From Acheta domesticus (taxonomy: Eukaryota > Arthropoda > Insecta > Orthoptera > Gryllidae), in NCBI GenBank assembly GCA_031308135.1, contig JAHLJT010000631.1, positions 198,131,126-198,195,125 of the forward strand: 64,000 bases of DNA, in the 5' to 3' direction. Below the pieces are notes generated by a model, which worked only from the letters and a program-made list of their open reading frames with translations, made no database searches and was not told where the DNA came from. How positions within the stretch are numbered: the stretch's first letter is position 1; every line of letters begins with the position of its first letter. A program made the position numbers and the translations under genes. Below are positions 34,530 through 45,959 of this stretch, piece by piece.

Positions 34530-35334
34530 TCACCAGCTCTTCCTCGGTCTTCCCACACTTCTTTTGCCATATGGTTTATATTCCATTGCTTGTTTTGGAA
34601 TTCTTTCTGGTGGCATACGAAGGACATGCTCTCTCCATTTTTCTTTATGGTGGATCGCCATTTCGGTTATTGATTGCATCCCTAGTTCGTTGCTGACTGC
34701 TTCATTTCGGATTTTGTCTTCTCTGGTGCAGCCTTTAACCGATCTAAGAAATTTCGTTTCTGAGGCTTCTAGCTGTTTAAGATCCTTGATCTTGAGCGTC
34801 CAGGATTCCGCTCCATATAATAAAGTGGGGACTGCCATGACTTTGTAAAATTTTAATTGCGTTTTTTTTTCGTGTTCTTGTTTTCAGAGTTCTAATTGTG
34901 CCACATATTTGTTGATATATATTAATCTTTTTCTTAATATCTTGGTCTTCCTCATATGATATGTCACAACCTAAATACTGGAAATGAGACACCTGTTCTA
35001 TTGGCTTGTCATTTATAACTATTTTTGTTCTTATTGGATAAATACCTGAAAAAGCCATTGTTTTGGTTTTAGTTAAGGTTATTTTCAGGTTATAGGTTAG
35101 ACTTAGTTTATTGAGCCTATGTAGTAATTTATCCTCGCTGTCTTGTATGATTACTTGATCATCAGCGAAAAGCAGGGTGTTAATATATATTTTTGGGGCG
35201 ATTTTAATTCCTGGTGGTGTTCGGTCTCTTTTCCATTCTCTAATCATATCGTCTACATAGATGTTGAATAGAGTTGGTGATATACTACATCCTTGTTTCA
35301 CTCCTTGATTCGTCTGTATCCTCTTCAGACCCGG
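34530..35334 (-). pseudogene. RTE reverse transcriptase, C-terminal half
   Basis: The downstream part of the RTE protein. It opens LKRIQTNQGVKQGCSISPTLFNIYVDD, contains the catalytic FADD box in LLFADDQVII, then AFSGIYPIRTKI and FQYLGCDISYEED. A frameshift near 34840 leads to the C-terminal PTLLYGAESWTL and the closing WREHVLRMPPERIP and GRPRKSW, characteristic of this group of endonuclease-reverse transcriptases. The upstream half of the same protein is at 37314-39249. Confidence 0.88.
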
Positions 35335-35739
35335 TGACAAATGCACTATGAAATTCTGATAGTTTTTGCAGAATTGTGTTGTTTGGGAAGTAAAGGAAGC
35401 AAATATATCAAAACATTTTTTTTTTACATTTCATATTTTGGAAATCGTTGGTGCACATATGTGCACCTTAGGTCAATGCCGTAAATTTCCTACTTAAATG
35501 TTAGTTAGAAAAAAACATAACTGTTAATGGAAATCAGGATATAATTAGAGATCGAAATCGGGAAAAATTATTTATTCCATACTCTTATTATTGATGTTAC
35601 AAAATTGCACATTTTCCTTATTTTACGATTTTTTGTATGGTATTTCAAAGAACAGTTATGCTTCAGTACACACAAATACATATTACATTTAGTGCTTTTT
35701 ACTCTTGTTCTTGATTTGAAATCAATATTTCTTCATTTT

Positions 35740-36522
35740 GTTGCAAATTTATTATCACAGAAAACTGGAAAATGGCCAATTTGATCATATCTTACTTCAT
35801 CCACAGGTTGACTTACTACCTGCCTGGATTTCTTTCTTGGATGCCTTCTTCAATTTTCAGCACTGTCCCTATCATATTATCAACTGTAAAATGTGGCTGT
35901 CTGCTGTTATTCCTACTGTCTTGGAATTTTATCAATGATGTGGCTAAATGCAATCTGAATGAAATCAATGGAAACGGATATTTTTATTCAGGCCGGACCT
36001 TTTTCTTACGATATGAGTCAACAGTTTACAATTACAACATTAACTAGACGACTGAATACTTCATTTGATTGGCCATTTATTTGTTCTTACAGAGCTTCTG
36101 TAGTAATAAAGCAACCTTTTACATAGACCTTTGCCCCTATCACTTTTTTGTATGCTTGTACAACACCAGACCGTGGTACATAATTTTTTCTCTTCTAATT
36201 TCGGCTATCTTTCGCATGTATCGTGTGGAGTGCTTCCAACGCACGAGGACAGTAGCGTTACACATTTGTTGTCAATTTTACAAGGATTTTCATCAGGATC
36301 GTGAGATGAAAGATTATCAACAAAATGTAAATTATTCCTAGTTTTGAAGTATCTATCTCAAGGCATTGTATCGCTGATAAGCGGAAAATGGAGAAGTCTA
36401 CTTCAATACATCTCAGCCTGTGGTATTTTGAGTTTCCGTTATTATCTCCTATGTAATGTAATTCCTACGTGTTAATTGCTACGTAATGTAAAATTTCTGA
36501 TACATTCAGAAGAAGCTTGCAC
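35740..36522 (-). pseudogene. piggyBac-like transposase, downstream remnants
   Basis: Minus-strand fragments downstream of the N-terminal frame include CKIDNKCVTLLSSCVGSTP near 36285-36229 and VPRSGVVQAYKKVIGAKVYV near 36180-36120. These match the layout of the late catalytic region of piggyBac transposases, where a DNKxVxxxSTxxG block is followed by a PxxVxxYNxxMGGxDxxD block. The aspartates of the last motif are lost. The remnants lie in different frames with stops. Confidence 0.6.
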
Positions 36523-36873
36523 TTATTTCAGATTCGTCTGGTATGATACTAACATCCAAAATTCCAATGGAAAATATTCCATGAAGGCTTCTAGAATACC
36601 TTTCGATTCGTTATCATCTTCGTAGAGTTCCCCATCATCAAGAATTGGTGCCTTTTCAATCATATTTATCGTTTTCCACAGCTTATCATTCCTGCCCTTA
36701 GTAGAAATCTTCTCACTTGTTATACAGTCTTGAATGTGATTTTCTGATTCAGAATCAGAACTAGATTTTGCAGGCATGGGTTCCTCATCAGGAAATAATT
36801 CATCATCACTACCTGAGTCCAAAGAATTAACATCACTTTGATTCAGAAATTCAAATAACTGTTCAGTAGTCAT
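36523..36873 (-). pseudogene. piggyBac-like transposase, N-terminal fragment
   Basis: A 116-codon frame starts MTTEQLFEFLNQSDVN, has an acidic stretch (SGSDDELFPDEEPMP), and ends AFMEYFPLEFWMLVSYQTNL. An acidic N-terminus followed by a PxEFxxLxxxQTNL-like block is how piggyBac transposase-derived proteins begin. It is cut off by a stop where the core domain should start. Confidence 0.7.
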
Positions 36874-37313
36874 CGCAGTTCCAACGGGAAAAAATTTCCG
36901 TAAAGATGTATTCCCATAACCTCAAATTAACGTAATGACCTAAGGTGCACATATGTGTACCAGCAAAAACAGTTGTATACAGAGCATACAAAAATCCATT
37001 TATTCACTTTTCGAGGATAGTAAGCTATACTTTCAACTTTATAAAATAGATATGAAACAGAAAATACATCATCTGATGATACACTAAGCTATCAAAAATA
37101 CTTCCTCTCACGCCTGTGAGAACAGGCCGCCATCTTCTACAATGAACAATTTTCTTCACGCTTAATTCAATACACAAGTGCACAGAGGCTCCATGCTTGA
37201 TGAAATTAAAAAGCTTGAAGGTTAAAAAACGTGAATCGTCAAAGAAAAGAGGAAAAATCGCAGGTCACACTGAAATACGTGCTTAGAAATGAAGGTGCAC
37301 ATATGTGCACCTA

Positions 37314-39249
37314 CGGACTGAAGAGGGGTATTTCAGAAGTCAATACTTTACCAGCATTAATTCTGATCCTGGTGTTATTATACAAACTTTTTGAGACTTG
37401 GATCAAATGTTTAGGGAATCCTCTTTTTTCCAATATTTATCATAGCTTCTCTCTTTGGATTCTATCAAATGCTTTCTCAAAGTCTACAAAGGCTAGGTGT
37501 GTCTCTAAATTAAATTCTCTCCTCTTTTGTATTATCTGTTTTAAAGTAAAAACGTCGCCTGTGCATGATCTTCCCTTGCGGAAGCCTGCTTGTTCTTCTG
37601 CTAAAATTGAATCAGAGATATTTCGAAGCCTTTCGTTGACTATTTTACTGTACAGCTTGTAGGCTGAATTAAGAATACTGATACCTCTATAGTTGGATGT
37701 ATTTCCTCTTTCTCCTTTCTTAAACATAGAAATAATCTTTGCTACTTTCCATTCATCTGGTATTTCATAATTTTCCTAGCACATGTTGAAAAGATGAAGC
37801 ATTCTAAATTCTAAAAGCATACCTCCATATTTTATCATTTCAGAATTTATTCCATCTAAACCTGGAGATTTTCTATTTTTCATTTTTTAAGGGCTCTCTT
37901 TAATTCTATCAATTCTATATAATCTACCCCTAGCAACTGCACCTTATCAGCAATTTCTACAATTTCTGGATTGTACCACAATTCTTTATAATGTTTTATC
38001 CAGTCCGATATTGGTATTATATTAAGGTTTACAGTATCTCTCTCTTCTCTGTTTAGATGTTTCATTAGTTTGAATGCTATTTCTTGCCTCCCATGGACAT
38101 CATGTTCCACTCTGTTTATGAACATATCCCATGATGTCCTATGTGCTGTTCTTACAATTGCTTTTGTTTCATTTCTGATTTTGTGGTATTGTTCTTTAGC
38201 TTCTATTGACTTCTTTTGTAAATATTCATTGTAAGCTTTCTCATTGTCTTTAATGGCTTTTTGTATCACTTCGTTCCAAATTTTCAAACATCTTTTTTTA
38301 TATATTTTTTGTTTTTCACCTAGCACTTCCTTAGCTATTCGATTGATGGCATTCTTTATACTCATCCACTCTTCGTTTATGTTTTGGCTAGTGGGTATTT
38401 CTTTGAGGAATTGTGTCAATCTGTACTGATATAAATTCATTATACTCTCTTCTTGTAGTAAGTGCACCTTGAATCTTTTACCTAATTTCGTTTTCTCTAA
38501 ATTTTTATTCGTTTGTTTTCTCCATCTGGGCCAGAGTTGAATTTTTGATTTTACAAGGTGGTGGTCTGTGTTTACATTTTTAACTCTGAATACTTGTGTA
38601 TCAATTATTCTCGAGGCCAATTTTTGTTTATTATTATGTAATCAATTAATGAACGATATCCTCTTGCATTCCATGTAAATTTATGAATATCTTTCTTTTT
38701 AAAGAAAGTATTTGTTACTTTTAGTTCATTAAAAGCTACGAATTCTCTAAGTTTTTCCCCATTCTGATTTATAGTGTCTTCTCCATTAATTGCTATTAAA
38801 TTAGGAATGGGTACTTTTCCAACTCGAGCATTCAAATCTCCTGCAAAGATTATATGGTCATTAGTTGATTTATTAATATGCTTCTGGAGTTGTTCGTAGA
38901 ATACATTTGTTTCTTCTTTTTTTTCCTTCTTCAGGTGCATAAGTTCCGACGATTGTCAAATAACCTCTATCGAATTTCAATCTTATTGTTAGCAATCTTT
39001 CATTTACAAATGTGTATTCCCTAACTTTATTCTTCCATTTTCTATCTATAAGTACAGCTACTCCACAGCTTGCTCTTTTTGTTTGTGAAACTCCACTGTA
39101 AAACATGGTATAGTCTTCAAGTTCTTTAGTGCCTTCGAGCTTTTTTTTTTAGTTTCTGTGATCACAGCTATATTGATATTATATTCTTTGAGGATTCTAT
39201 TTAGTTCTGTCTCATTTGATCCTAGTCCTTGGACATTCCATGTGGCCAC
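37314..39249 (-). pseudogene. RTE endonuclease and N-terminal reverse transcriptase
   Basis: Reading down the minus strand, the endonuclease starts MATWNVQGLGSNETELNRIL and continues with AVITETKKK, GVAVLIDRKW, HIIFAGDLNARVG and the SLIDYIII strand. The linker (38620-37880) is lysine-rich. The reverse transcriptase begins GERGNTSNYRGISILNSAYK, then EEQAGFRKGRSC and the catalytic aspartate in LAFVDFEKAFDRIQREKL (37440-37500). It runs on to LTSEIPLFSP, where the piggyBac insertion cuts it. The parts are spread over at least four frames, so it is dead. Confidence 0.88.
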
Positions 39250-39486
39250 ATTTAGTATATACGTTAATCCTTTTTTCTTGTCCTTATTCTTGCCTGGTCG
39301 TCGAACTTGTCCAGTCTTATTCCGAGGCTCGGTGTGAGACTTCTGAGAAAGATTTTTCTCTTATGCTCTTCGGTCAGGGGTATCCCATTACAGGGAGGCG
39401 TTTTTGGCATTTAATGGTATAGGTCTATGGGCTTCGGCCTATCCCACCAAAACCTTAGTCAGCTTTGACCCCCGCATCAAATAAGT

Positions 39487-41397
39487 GAAAAATATAATAG
39501 AAGTTGATGTTTTAGTAAAATAGCAAAAAGGACGTAGATGCCCTTGAGTCTCTATGTCTGTCACTAATTTACAACAGCGAACTAATCACCCAAATGTCCT
39601 ATTTAGATTGAGTATACGATAGGATAAATAAAACGCTGTATTTGCAATAGATCAATTATCTTCGATAATTAAAAAACTAATGCTACTTTAGCAATATTTC
39701 CAGGTTTCGGAATTGTAAGCAGAAATACTATGAATTCCATGAATGTGCTATGATACATTTTCTGATTCATTTAACAACAAAATACTGTACATGTTTTGTG
39801 TCGTATATAATTTTTAAAAACCCTTTACTGACAATTTGTTTTCCGATTTTTACATTATTATTTGAAGTTTAGAGGAGAAAGAGTAGTAAAATTGAGTATT
39901 AAAAGAGTGAAACACTAACAGACTGAATACGACACGGTTGTCGCTGTTCCCATTCTCAGAAGTGGCGAAACCGCTAGGTGCCAAGTGACGACCTCTCCCG
40001 ATGTTGACTGTCACTGGTATGCGAGCGTCGCGCTAGCGTTCACAATCCCGCTCGCACGTCCGCTCACGGTGACCGACCTATGCCTCTGCCAACGATGGAC
40101 AGACGCTGCACCGCTGCAGGTGGCGAGGGCCTCCGGAACGCGGCCGCTGGACCCAATGCAGGCCAGGCCCTTTGCAACGAAGTTCGCATTTTATTTTATA
40201 CTCTTCCGCAAAGCGTTAACATACAGCGTGCCAGGAAACTCTCTCCGTAGTGGCACCATTGGCTGATGAGAGTGCTAGCAACAGAAATTATGTTGGTAGC
40301 AAGAACTGCAGCTTGTAACAAATAAAAAGGCAAATTGGGTTCTCGCCACGATCATAACAGATGATGGAAATGTTGTCCCCTGCTCTTGCTTCTGAGTGAT
40401 CCGGTTATTACCAACATAAATGCAATATTCAATAGGAGGCCCTGATTCGACTCAGTGGGGACAGACTTTCCTGGCGCACATTACTGTTATTTGGCGTACT
40501 GATGCAAGAGCTTCCTGGTTTATTCCAAATTTTCAATTACTACATAATGAACTCGACATTTCCCCGAGCTCCGTTCATTTATCATCTTTCCTTCCTCATC
40601 TCGCTTCTATCTCGAAATTTAACAGATTCCTTCGGGCGTACATTTAAAAAATGGTAAGCTAAATAATCATAGGTAATATCACGAGTGCTTGGGGAATTAT
40701 CAATAAAGCCCCGACTCGCGAAGCAAGGAGGAGAATTTCCAAAGCATGAGTGGTATTTTATCGGACTATTCCATGAGTGAAATTACGTCCAACAGTTCCA
40801 AAATGCGCCAAAAATTGAAAATAACTAAAAGCTATTCAAAATCAAAGATGTTGTGTTACAGTACATACGCGGTTTTATTAGACACCGACATGGCGATCGA
40901 TTTATACCGCCTCCTTTAATAGATGAGGCAAGGTTTATGATTGGCTAGTAGGGAGAAGGGCTAAGAAAAATCTGATAGAAAAAGCGATAAACTTTTTGAT
41001 ATACACCGCCCTGATTGTGGCATTTTGTATGTACCGTTAAACACTATTGGTTTATACCTTGTTTTTCACGAGTTTTTCACACCCTTGTTTATCACGATTG
41101 GAATAGTCACCATAAACATGTAATACGAAAACTCCCACGTCAGTTTTTTGACCCTCCATCATTGGTATGGACACCCAATGTGTCTTCCCGCGTGTTCATT
41201 AAATAACTCAATATTAAATGGTGGCTAAGCAGGAATAAATTTAAAACTACGTGCTGGTGAAATAACACCACTTACTTTTCGCATTATTTGTAACGGCTTC
41301 GAAATATCATACTACTACATGAACGTGCAAAAGTGTTTCCGACCAGCAAAAGTTGTTCAGCCCAGAGACTGAAGTCGAACTCAGATCCATCGAGTTC
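39487..41397. other. Unassigned DNA
   Basis: AT-rich, except for a more GC-rich stretch at about 39925-40185 where a 93-codon plus frame (39985-40266) is open. It is unrecognised and I do not call it a gene. No repeat boundary was found. Confidence 0.4.
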
Positions 41398-41405
41398 GTG
41401 CACTT

Positions 41406-41598
41406 CAGGGGCGGATCCAGCTGATCACTGGCGGGGGGGGCGTAGATTTTTGTTGTTTTGTGTTTTGTTATGTTGTGTTGTGTTGTTTTGTGTTTTGTTA
41501 TGGTATAAACTTATTTGTTATTTTTTGTATATTATTTATGAACTGTAGATATGATACTATGCAATGGCCATGGCTCCCATGTCCCCCCTGGACCCCCA
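41406..41598. mobile_element. hAT-like MITE, family A copy 2
   Basis: The left end is CAGGGGCGGATCCAG, the same terminus as at 3333-3577; the right end is a degenerate inverted copy, CCCCCCTGGACCCCCA. A perfect 8-bp duplication, GTGCACTT, lies at 41398-41405 and 41599-41606. The 193-bp interior is a G run followed by GTTTTGTGTTTTGTTATG units. Confidence 0.9.
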
Positions 41599-41649
41599 GT
41601 GCACTTTACCACATACACTGTCGATTTGTCGTACTCACTTGGGCCGACG

Positions 41650-43290
41650 CTTAAAAATCAAATTCTCTCTTCCATTATTTCCACCATGCAATTTTCAAAA
41701 ATTCGGAGAATTCAATTAAAATGAGAGTTGCATCATTTATTAAGCGTCCCTTGTTTTATCCGAGGAAAAATTGTAGAGAAAAAATTTCAAGCTGTTTCTG
41801 AGAATGTTTTTTTATACATTATATTAATTCCAAGTAGAAATTACGCAAAAACTACTAGTTTACTTTTTTTTTCAAAAAAATTGTTCGTGATGTTTTTTAA
41901 ACAGATGCTTTTTTGGAACAGATTTTCTTAAAGACCAAAATCTCTATTTTTGTTTTTGTAGTTTCGAAATGTTAACTTTTTGCAATTTTTGAAAAATGCC
42001 GTAATTGAGAACAGCCGCATTTTTTAACGTCCTTTCCCAGATACCAGGAGAAAATTTAAAGAATGAATTTAAAGCGTTTTTGAGAAAATAATTGTTTAAA
42101 AATTGTCTATATTTCACGGGAAATATATCGAAACTACTCATATTTTCGAAAAATTGTTCATAACCTTATTTCAATCATTGAAGAATAGATTTCAAAAAGG
42201 AAAAAATATGTTTTCAATATTGTAGTTGTAGGAAGACGTCGCAAAAAATTGTAATTTTTGAAGAAAAATCGATTGACGATTGATCGATGATTGTGTAAAA
42301 ATTGTAATTGTGCTTTTGCAATTTTCAAAATATCAAGGATTTCACCGAAAATGAGCTCTAGGCCATTTTTGATTCCTAGTGATCTTCTCAGGTAATTAGT
42401 CCCGTAAGTGTAGTCCATGTTTTTTCCTCGGGAGGTGGCTGTTCCCCCGCTGGATGGCGAGAACCGGTGCCGACCTACCAGATGTCTGGAACGAATTTTC
42501 CCAACAGGTATCTCCCAATAGTGGGACATCGTCACAGCCGGGACAAGCTCTAAGCTCCCGACCGGTTTCCCGACATGTGTAGTAGTGTAATGCATGTTAG
42601 TGTACGTGTAAGGGGTGAGGATAAGACAAGGAAGAGGGATGAAAGAATGTGCGCAATCCGTGGCCCGTTCGAAAACTGCTCCAGCATTCGCCTGGTGTTC
42701 ATCGGAGAAACCACGGAAAGCTACCGATTCGAGCAGCCGGCTGTTAGTATTCTCCAGACAGCGACGACTTTCGCTACAGTCGAAAATCCTGCTCGTCGGG
42801 ACTCGAACTTAGGACCTCCCGTTTTGAAGCCTTTCAGTGACACCAGTTGATGCCCTGAGTCACCTCTCCCGGTGCCATTTTTATGAAAATTTTGAAAATA
42901 TTGTTGAGTCTTTGTATAAAGTGTCCTCCAAAATCAAAATATCCGTTTCAAACTCGCAGGGTCCCGATTTCTTTCAGATCTATCAAGGAATATAAATTTT
43001 GGAGAAAGTCGTCTGAACGGTTTAGGCGCAAGCGTTGATCGCAGACAGATGTACAGAGGAATGGACAGACTCACGTTTCGCTGACAATCGATTTTTCAGT
43101 ATCAAGGTCCCACAAAACATGAATTTTGACACCACTTGTTAGAGAAAGTAATTTACGTAAATGAACAAACGTATTTTCGTCACCATGGCCCGGCAATAAG
43201 AGAATTTCTGTCCGAAAAATCTTTTCCGGCGCACGTAAACAATACTTTATATTCTTAGGAAGCAACGCGAGAAAGTAAATATTACGTTTT
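41650..43290 (+). repeat. Family X copy, split by a SINE
   Basis: Family X phrases appear before and after the SINE at 42371-42873: GAAACTACTCATATTTTCGAAAA and GAATAGATTTCAAAAAG to the left, and GAACGGTTTAGGCGCAAGCG, GACAGAC units and the right-end module to the right. The split falls in the GGAGCCATTTTTGAGAAAA block. The left start is uncertain. Confidence 0.65.
42371..42873 (-). mobile_element. tRNA-derived SINE family A, copy 3 (full length)
   Basis: A full 503-bp copy on the minus strand. The head GGGAGAGGTGACTCAGGGC is at the right and the B box complement GGGACTCGAAC is near 42797. It carries the body shared with the other copies and the tail ending CTTACGGGACTAATTACC. A 9-bp duplication, GCCATTTTT, flanks it at 42362-42370 and 42874-42882, fixing its limits. 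It sits inside a family X copy. Confidence 0.88.
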
Positions 43291-43997
43291 CATGTTCATA
43301 TCTTCGACAGAAAACTATGCGAAAAAAACTATGAAAAAGTCTTCATTATCTGGCAGAAGCGTTCTGAAGGAATTCCGATGTAATGTCCAATGGTTACTGT
43401 GCAATGGAAAAGGCAAAATGATTTCTCGAAAATCTGAAAATTGAGGAAACATTTTAAGCTTCTCAGGACTCGTTATCTAGATTCAAAACACGACACGGTA
43501 TGAGGCAGCTGATCATCTAAGGCAAATATGTGAGTGGAGACTTCACTGCTGCAGCGTTGTTCAATGAGTATAATTTATGGCTTTCAACACTGAATCTGTT
43601 CTCTAACCAAGTACAAACGTGATTCAGGTCTATTATGGAAAATGCTTTCTTCAAAATCACTTGCTTCACGATCTGAACATCAGCTCCAAGACACATATCT
43701 AGCAAAGAACAATTCACGGTCTAATGTGTTCAAACGCGACCGGCACACACAAGAGCAAAATAACAGTAATTGGGAAAGCTAAGTTAAGAAGATCTTTTAA
43801 AGGAACAAAGATGAGATGTTTTCCATGCGACTATTACAGCCGCCCAAAGGCTTGAATCAATCAGTTTATATTTCTTGAATAGTTTTTCAACGACTTCCAC
43901 GGCCTTTGTGGCTTCGACGGCGTCATGAATCTGAGGGCAAATTAGAACTGAAGTAACGAAAATAATTTTAAACCGCAAAAAAAAACAGATATTACTT
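43291..43997. other. No gene recognised
   Basis: AT-rich DNA between the family X end and the Tc1-like element. Frames of 60-66 codons on the minus strand have no recognisable features. TA at 43998-43999 is the left target duplication of the next element. Confidence 0.45.
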
Positions 43998-43999
43998 TA

Positions 44000-45875
44000 T
44001 TACTCGTTCACTTTACAGTATCAGACAGCAGAATTAGGAACTAATGTTGTTTTGAAAGTGAAGGCCCGAACACACAACCGAGAATACATGAATGGTCCCG
44101 ATGTCAATCAGCATCTGACCAATGCCAACGCCAGCTGAGACAGTCCGGGAAATAGTGATTGTTTTGATTTTGTCGTTTCTGTGATGTCTGTGGAAAACTC
44201 AAATCCATTTCGGTATGGGAGAGAACGATCAGGCAGTAAGTTAATTATAGATAATGTAGTGAACTATTGCCGAGAGGAAAAGAAAAAAATATTATTAATT
44301 CATTAGAAAGACCTGTGAAAAGAGCTGCAGAGTTAGTAGGAGAGAGTATAAGAACAGTTTATAACGTAATAAAAGATGTACGTGAAGCAGAACAGAGTGG
44401 TAAAAAAGTTGTGACTCCAAGGAAAGAGAGATTGGGAAAGAAACAGGTATTTGTAGATGATTACGGTAAATATTTAGTGAAAATATCTTTTTTAATATTA
44501 TGAGGTTATGCGGAAAATTCCGACTCTTCGAAAATGCAGTTAAAGAAGACCCAGACATTAAATTTTCAGGAAAAAGAACATTTTGGAAAATATTAAAGGA
44601 AATCGGTTTTAAATTACAAAAATTCAAAAATAGTATATCAGTTTTAGTGGAGAGAGGGACATTGAGCGCCGTGCAACGTTTCTCAGAACTCCGAGAAAAC
44701 GACAAGGGTGCTCGTAAACCGGTGATTTACACCGATAATACTTAGGTTCACACTCACTACACTGTAAATAAGTGCTGGCAACACACTGGAGTACTTGGTG
44801 TACTGAAGAATGAGAGCCCTGGCCAAAGAGCAATAGTAGTTCATGCCGGCCGGGAGATGGGATTTATCGAAGATGCAGAACTTATTTACTATTCGAAATC
44901 GGCTTCTGGGGATTATCACCATGATATGAACAATGATAATTGAAATAGATGGTTAAAAAAGCGTTTAATACCAAATATTCCAGATGGAAGTATTATTTTT
45001 TCGGATAACGCACCATATCACACTACGAGAAAATAAAGCTCCCAATTCATTAACCTGCAAAACAGAGATATAATCCTCGCTGCGGTCCCACGACATAAAT
45101 TTTAATTCCGATTTAAGAAGAGATGAACTTTTAAAATGAGTGAGATGTCATAAACCTGAACTAGTATTTTCGTATTATATACAGGTTATTAACCGAGCGT
45201 GGATTTATAGTCTTACGCCTACCTCCATATCATTGCGACTTAAATCTCATTGAATTGATTTGGAATTTAATGAAACAAAAAATTGCCTCTAACAATGTCA
45301 GCAGTATTTCTCTTCCATTCCTTGTATAACTGACTAAGACAGCAATAGGGAGCATAATATAGGAAGACTAAAAAAGCTTGTGACAAGATTAAAGAGATTA
45401 TGGAGGAATATTGGCATCGAGACGGGTTGTTGGAAAAAGCAGCTAAAAACGTAATAATAAACTTGGGTATGGAGAGTGATAATTCTGATGGTGAAAGTTC
45501 AACCAACCGAGATTCCATCTCAACAGAATCAACTGTCTCCGAAGACAGCACAAGCACTAAGGACACAGCTGACGAATTATGCCATTCTGACATTGAGCTA
45601 GGAGTCGCACCCTTAATGGTTAAGGTAATATACAATAAAATAGATCACACCACACGCAGTTCACAACGTTCACGTACGATATTTTCATTTCTTTGCACTT
45701 ATCTACTGCTTAATGGTCATGTTCTTGGCCCGCCGGTGTTCTGGGTGCTGCTCACAGCCATCAATATCATATTAAACAGTCAGTATCTACTACAGACGCG
45801 TTTCTCATTCAGTCGGCGGTGACCTCATAAACACGATCCCAGCGCTCCGTCTGCAAATGTAAAGTGAACGAGTAA
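44000..45875 (+). mobile_element. Tc1/mariner-like DNA transposon
   Basis: Both ends read inward as TTACTCGTTCACTTTACA, identical over 18 bases, with TA dinucleotides on each side (43998-43999 and 45876-45877), the Tc1/mariner target signature. The 1.9-kb element encodes a recognisable but broken DDE transposase on the plus strand. Confidence 0.92.
44184..45618 (+). pseudogene. Tc1/mariner-like transposase, broken
   Basis: The start is MSVENSNPFRYGRERSGSK at 44184, soon stopped by TAG at 44304. The frame resumes with RPVKRAAELVGESIRTVYN, a helix-turn-helix that would bind the terminal repeats, then DIKFSGKRTFWKILKEIGF. The first catalytic aspartate lies in VIYTDNT near 44735, followed at once by TAG. 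The second is in IIFSDNAPYH near 45005. The region with LPPYHCDLNLIELIWNLMKQ near 45215-45270 supplies the third acidic residue. The C-terminus is rich in S, T, D and E (DSISTESTVSEDSTS). Several frameshifts and stops make it inactive. Confidence 0.88.
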
Positions 45876-45959
45876 TACATTTCAAGCCCTGATAACATTA
45901 TAACATAATCTTTTATACACATGTAATTCGTTAAATTGAAGTATTTTGAATAACCGTGC

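Larger units (their letters stand above)
35335..37313 (-). mobile_element. Decayed piggyBac-like element inserted in RTE
   Basis: About 2 kb interrupts the RTE reverse transcriptase between ...VLTSEIPLFSP and LKRIQTNQG.... Inside, on the minus strand, are piggyBac-type transposase pieces. The 18-bp palindrome GGTGCACATATGTGCACC occurs at 35450-35467, with one mismatch at 36944-36961, and again at 37294-37311. The first two belong to a longer inverted repeat ending ACCTTAGGTCA. Palindromic subterminal repeats are known in piggyBac. The exact termini and the expected TTAA duplication were not found, so the ends are approximate or eroded. Confidence 0.7.
34483..39473 (-). mobile_element. RTE-like non-LTR retrotransposon with 13-bp target duplication
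   Basis: Exact 13-bp repeats GCATCAAATAAGT flank it at 34470-34482 and 39474-39486. The minus-strand element starts at the right with GGGGGTCAAAGCTGAC, carries an endonuclease then a reverse transcriptase in a single-ORF layout, and ends at the left in a short GAAGAAGAAG tail, as many RTE elements do. Without the 2-kb piggyBac-like insertion (about 35335-37313) it would be about 3 kb, the usual RTE length, so it seems full length though decayed. Confidence 0.9.

Noticed and set aside
39985..40266. 93-codon plus-strand frame in a GC-richer patch
   Set aside because: Unrecognised, with no splice or promoter context; recorded only as unassigned DNA.
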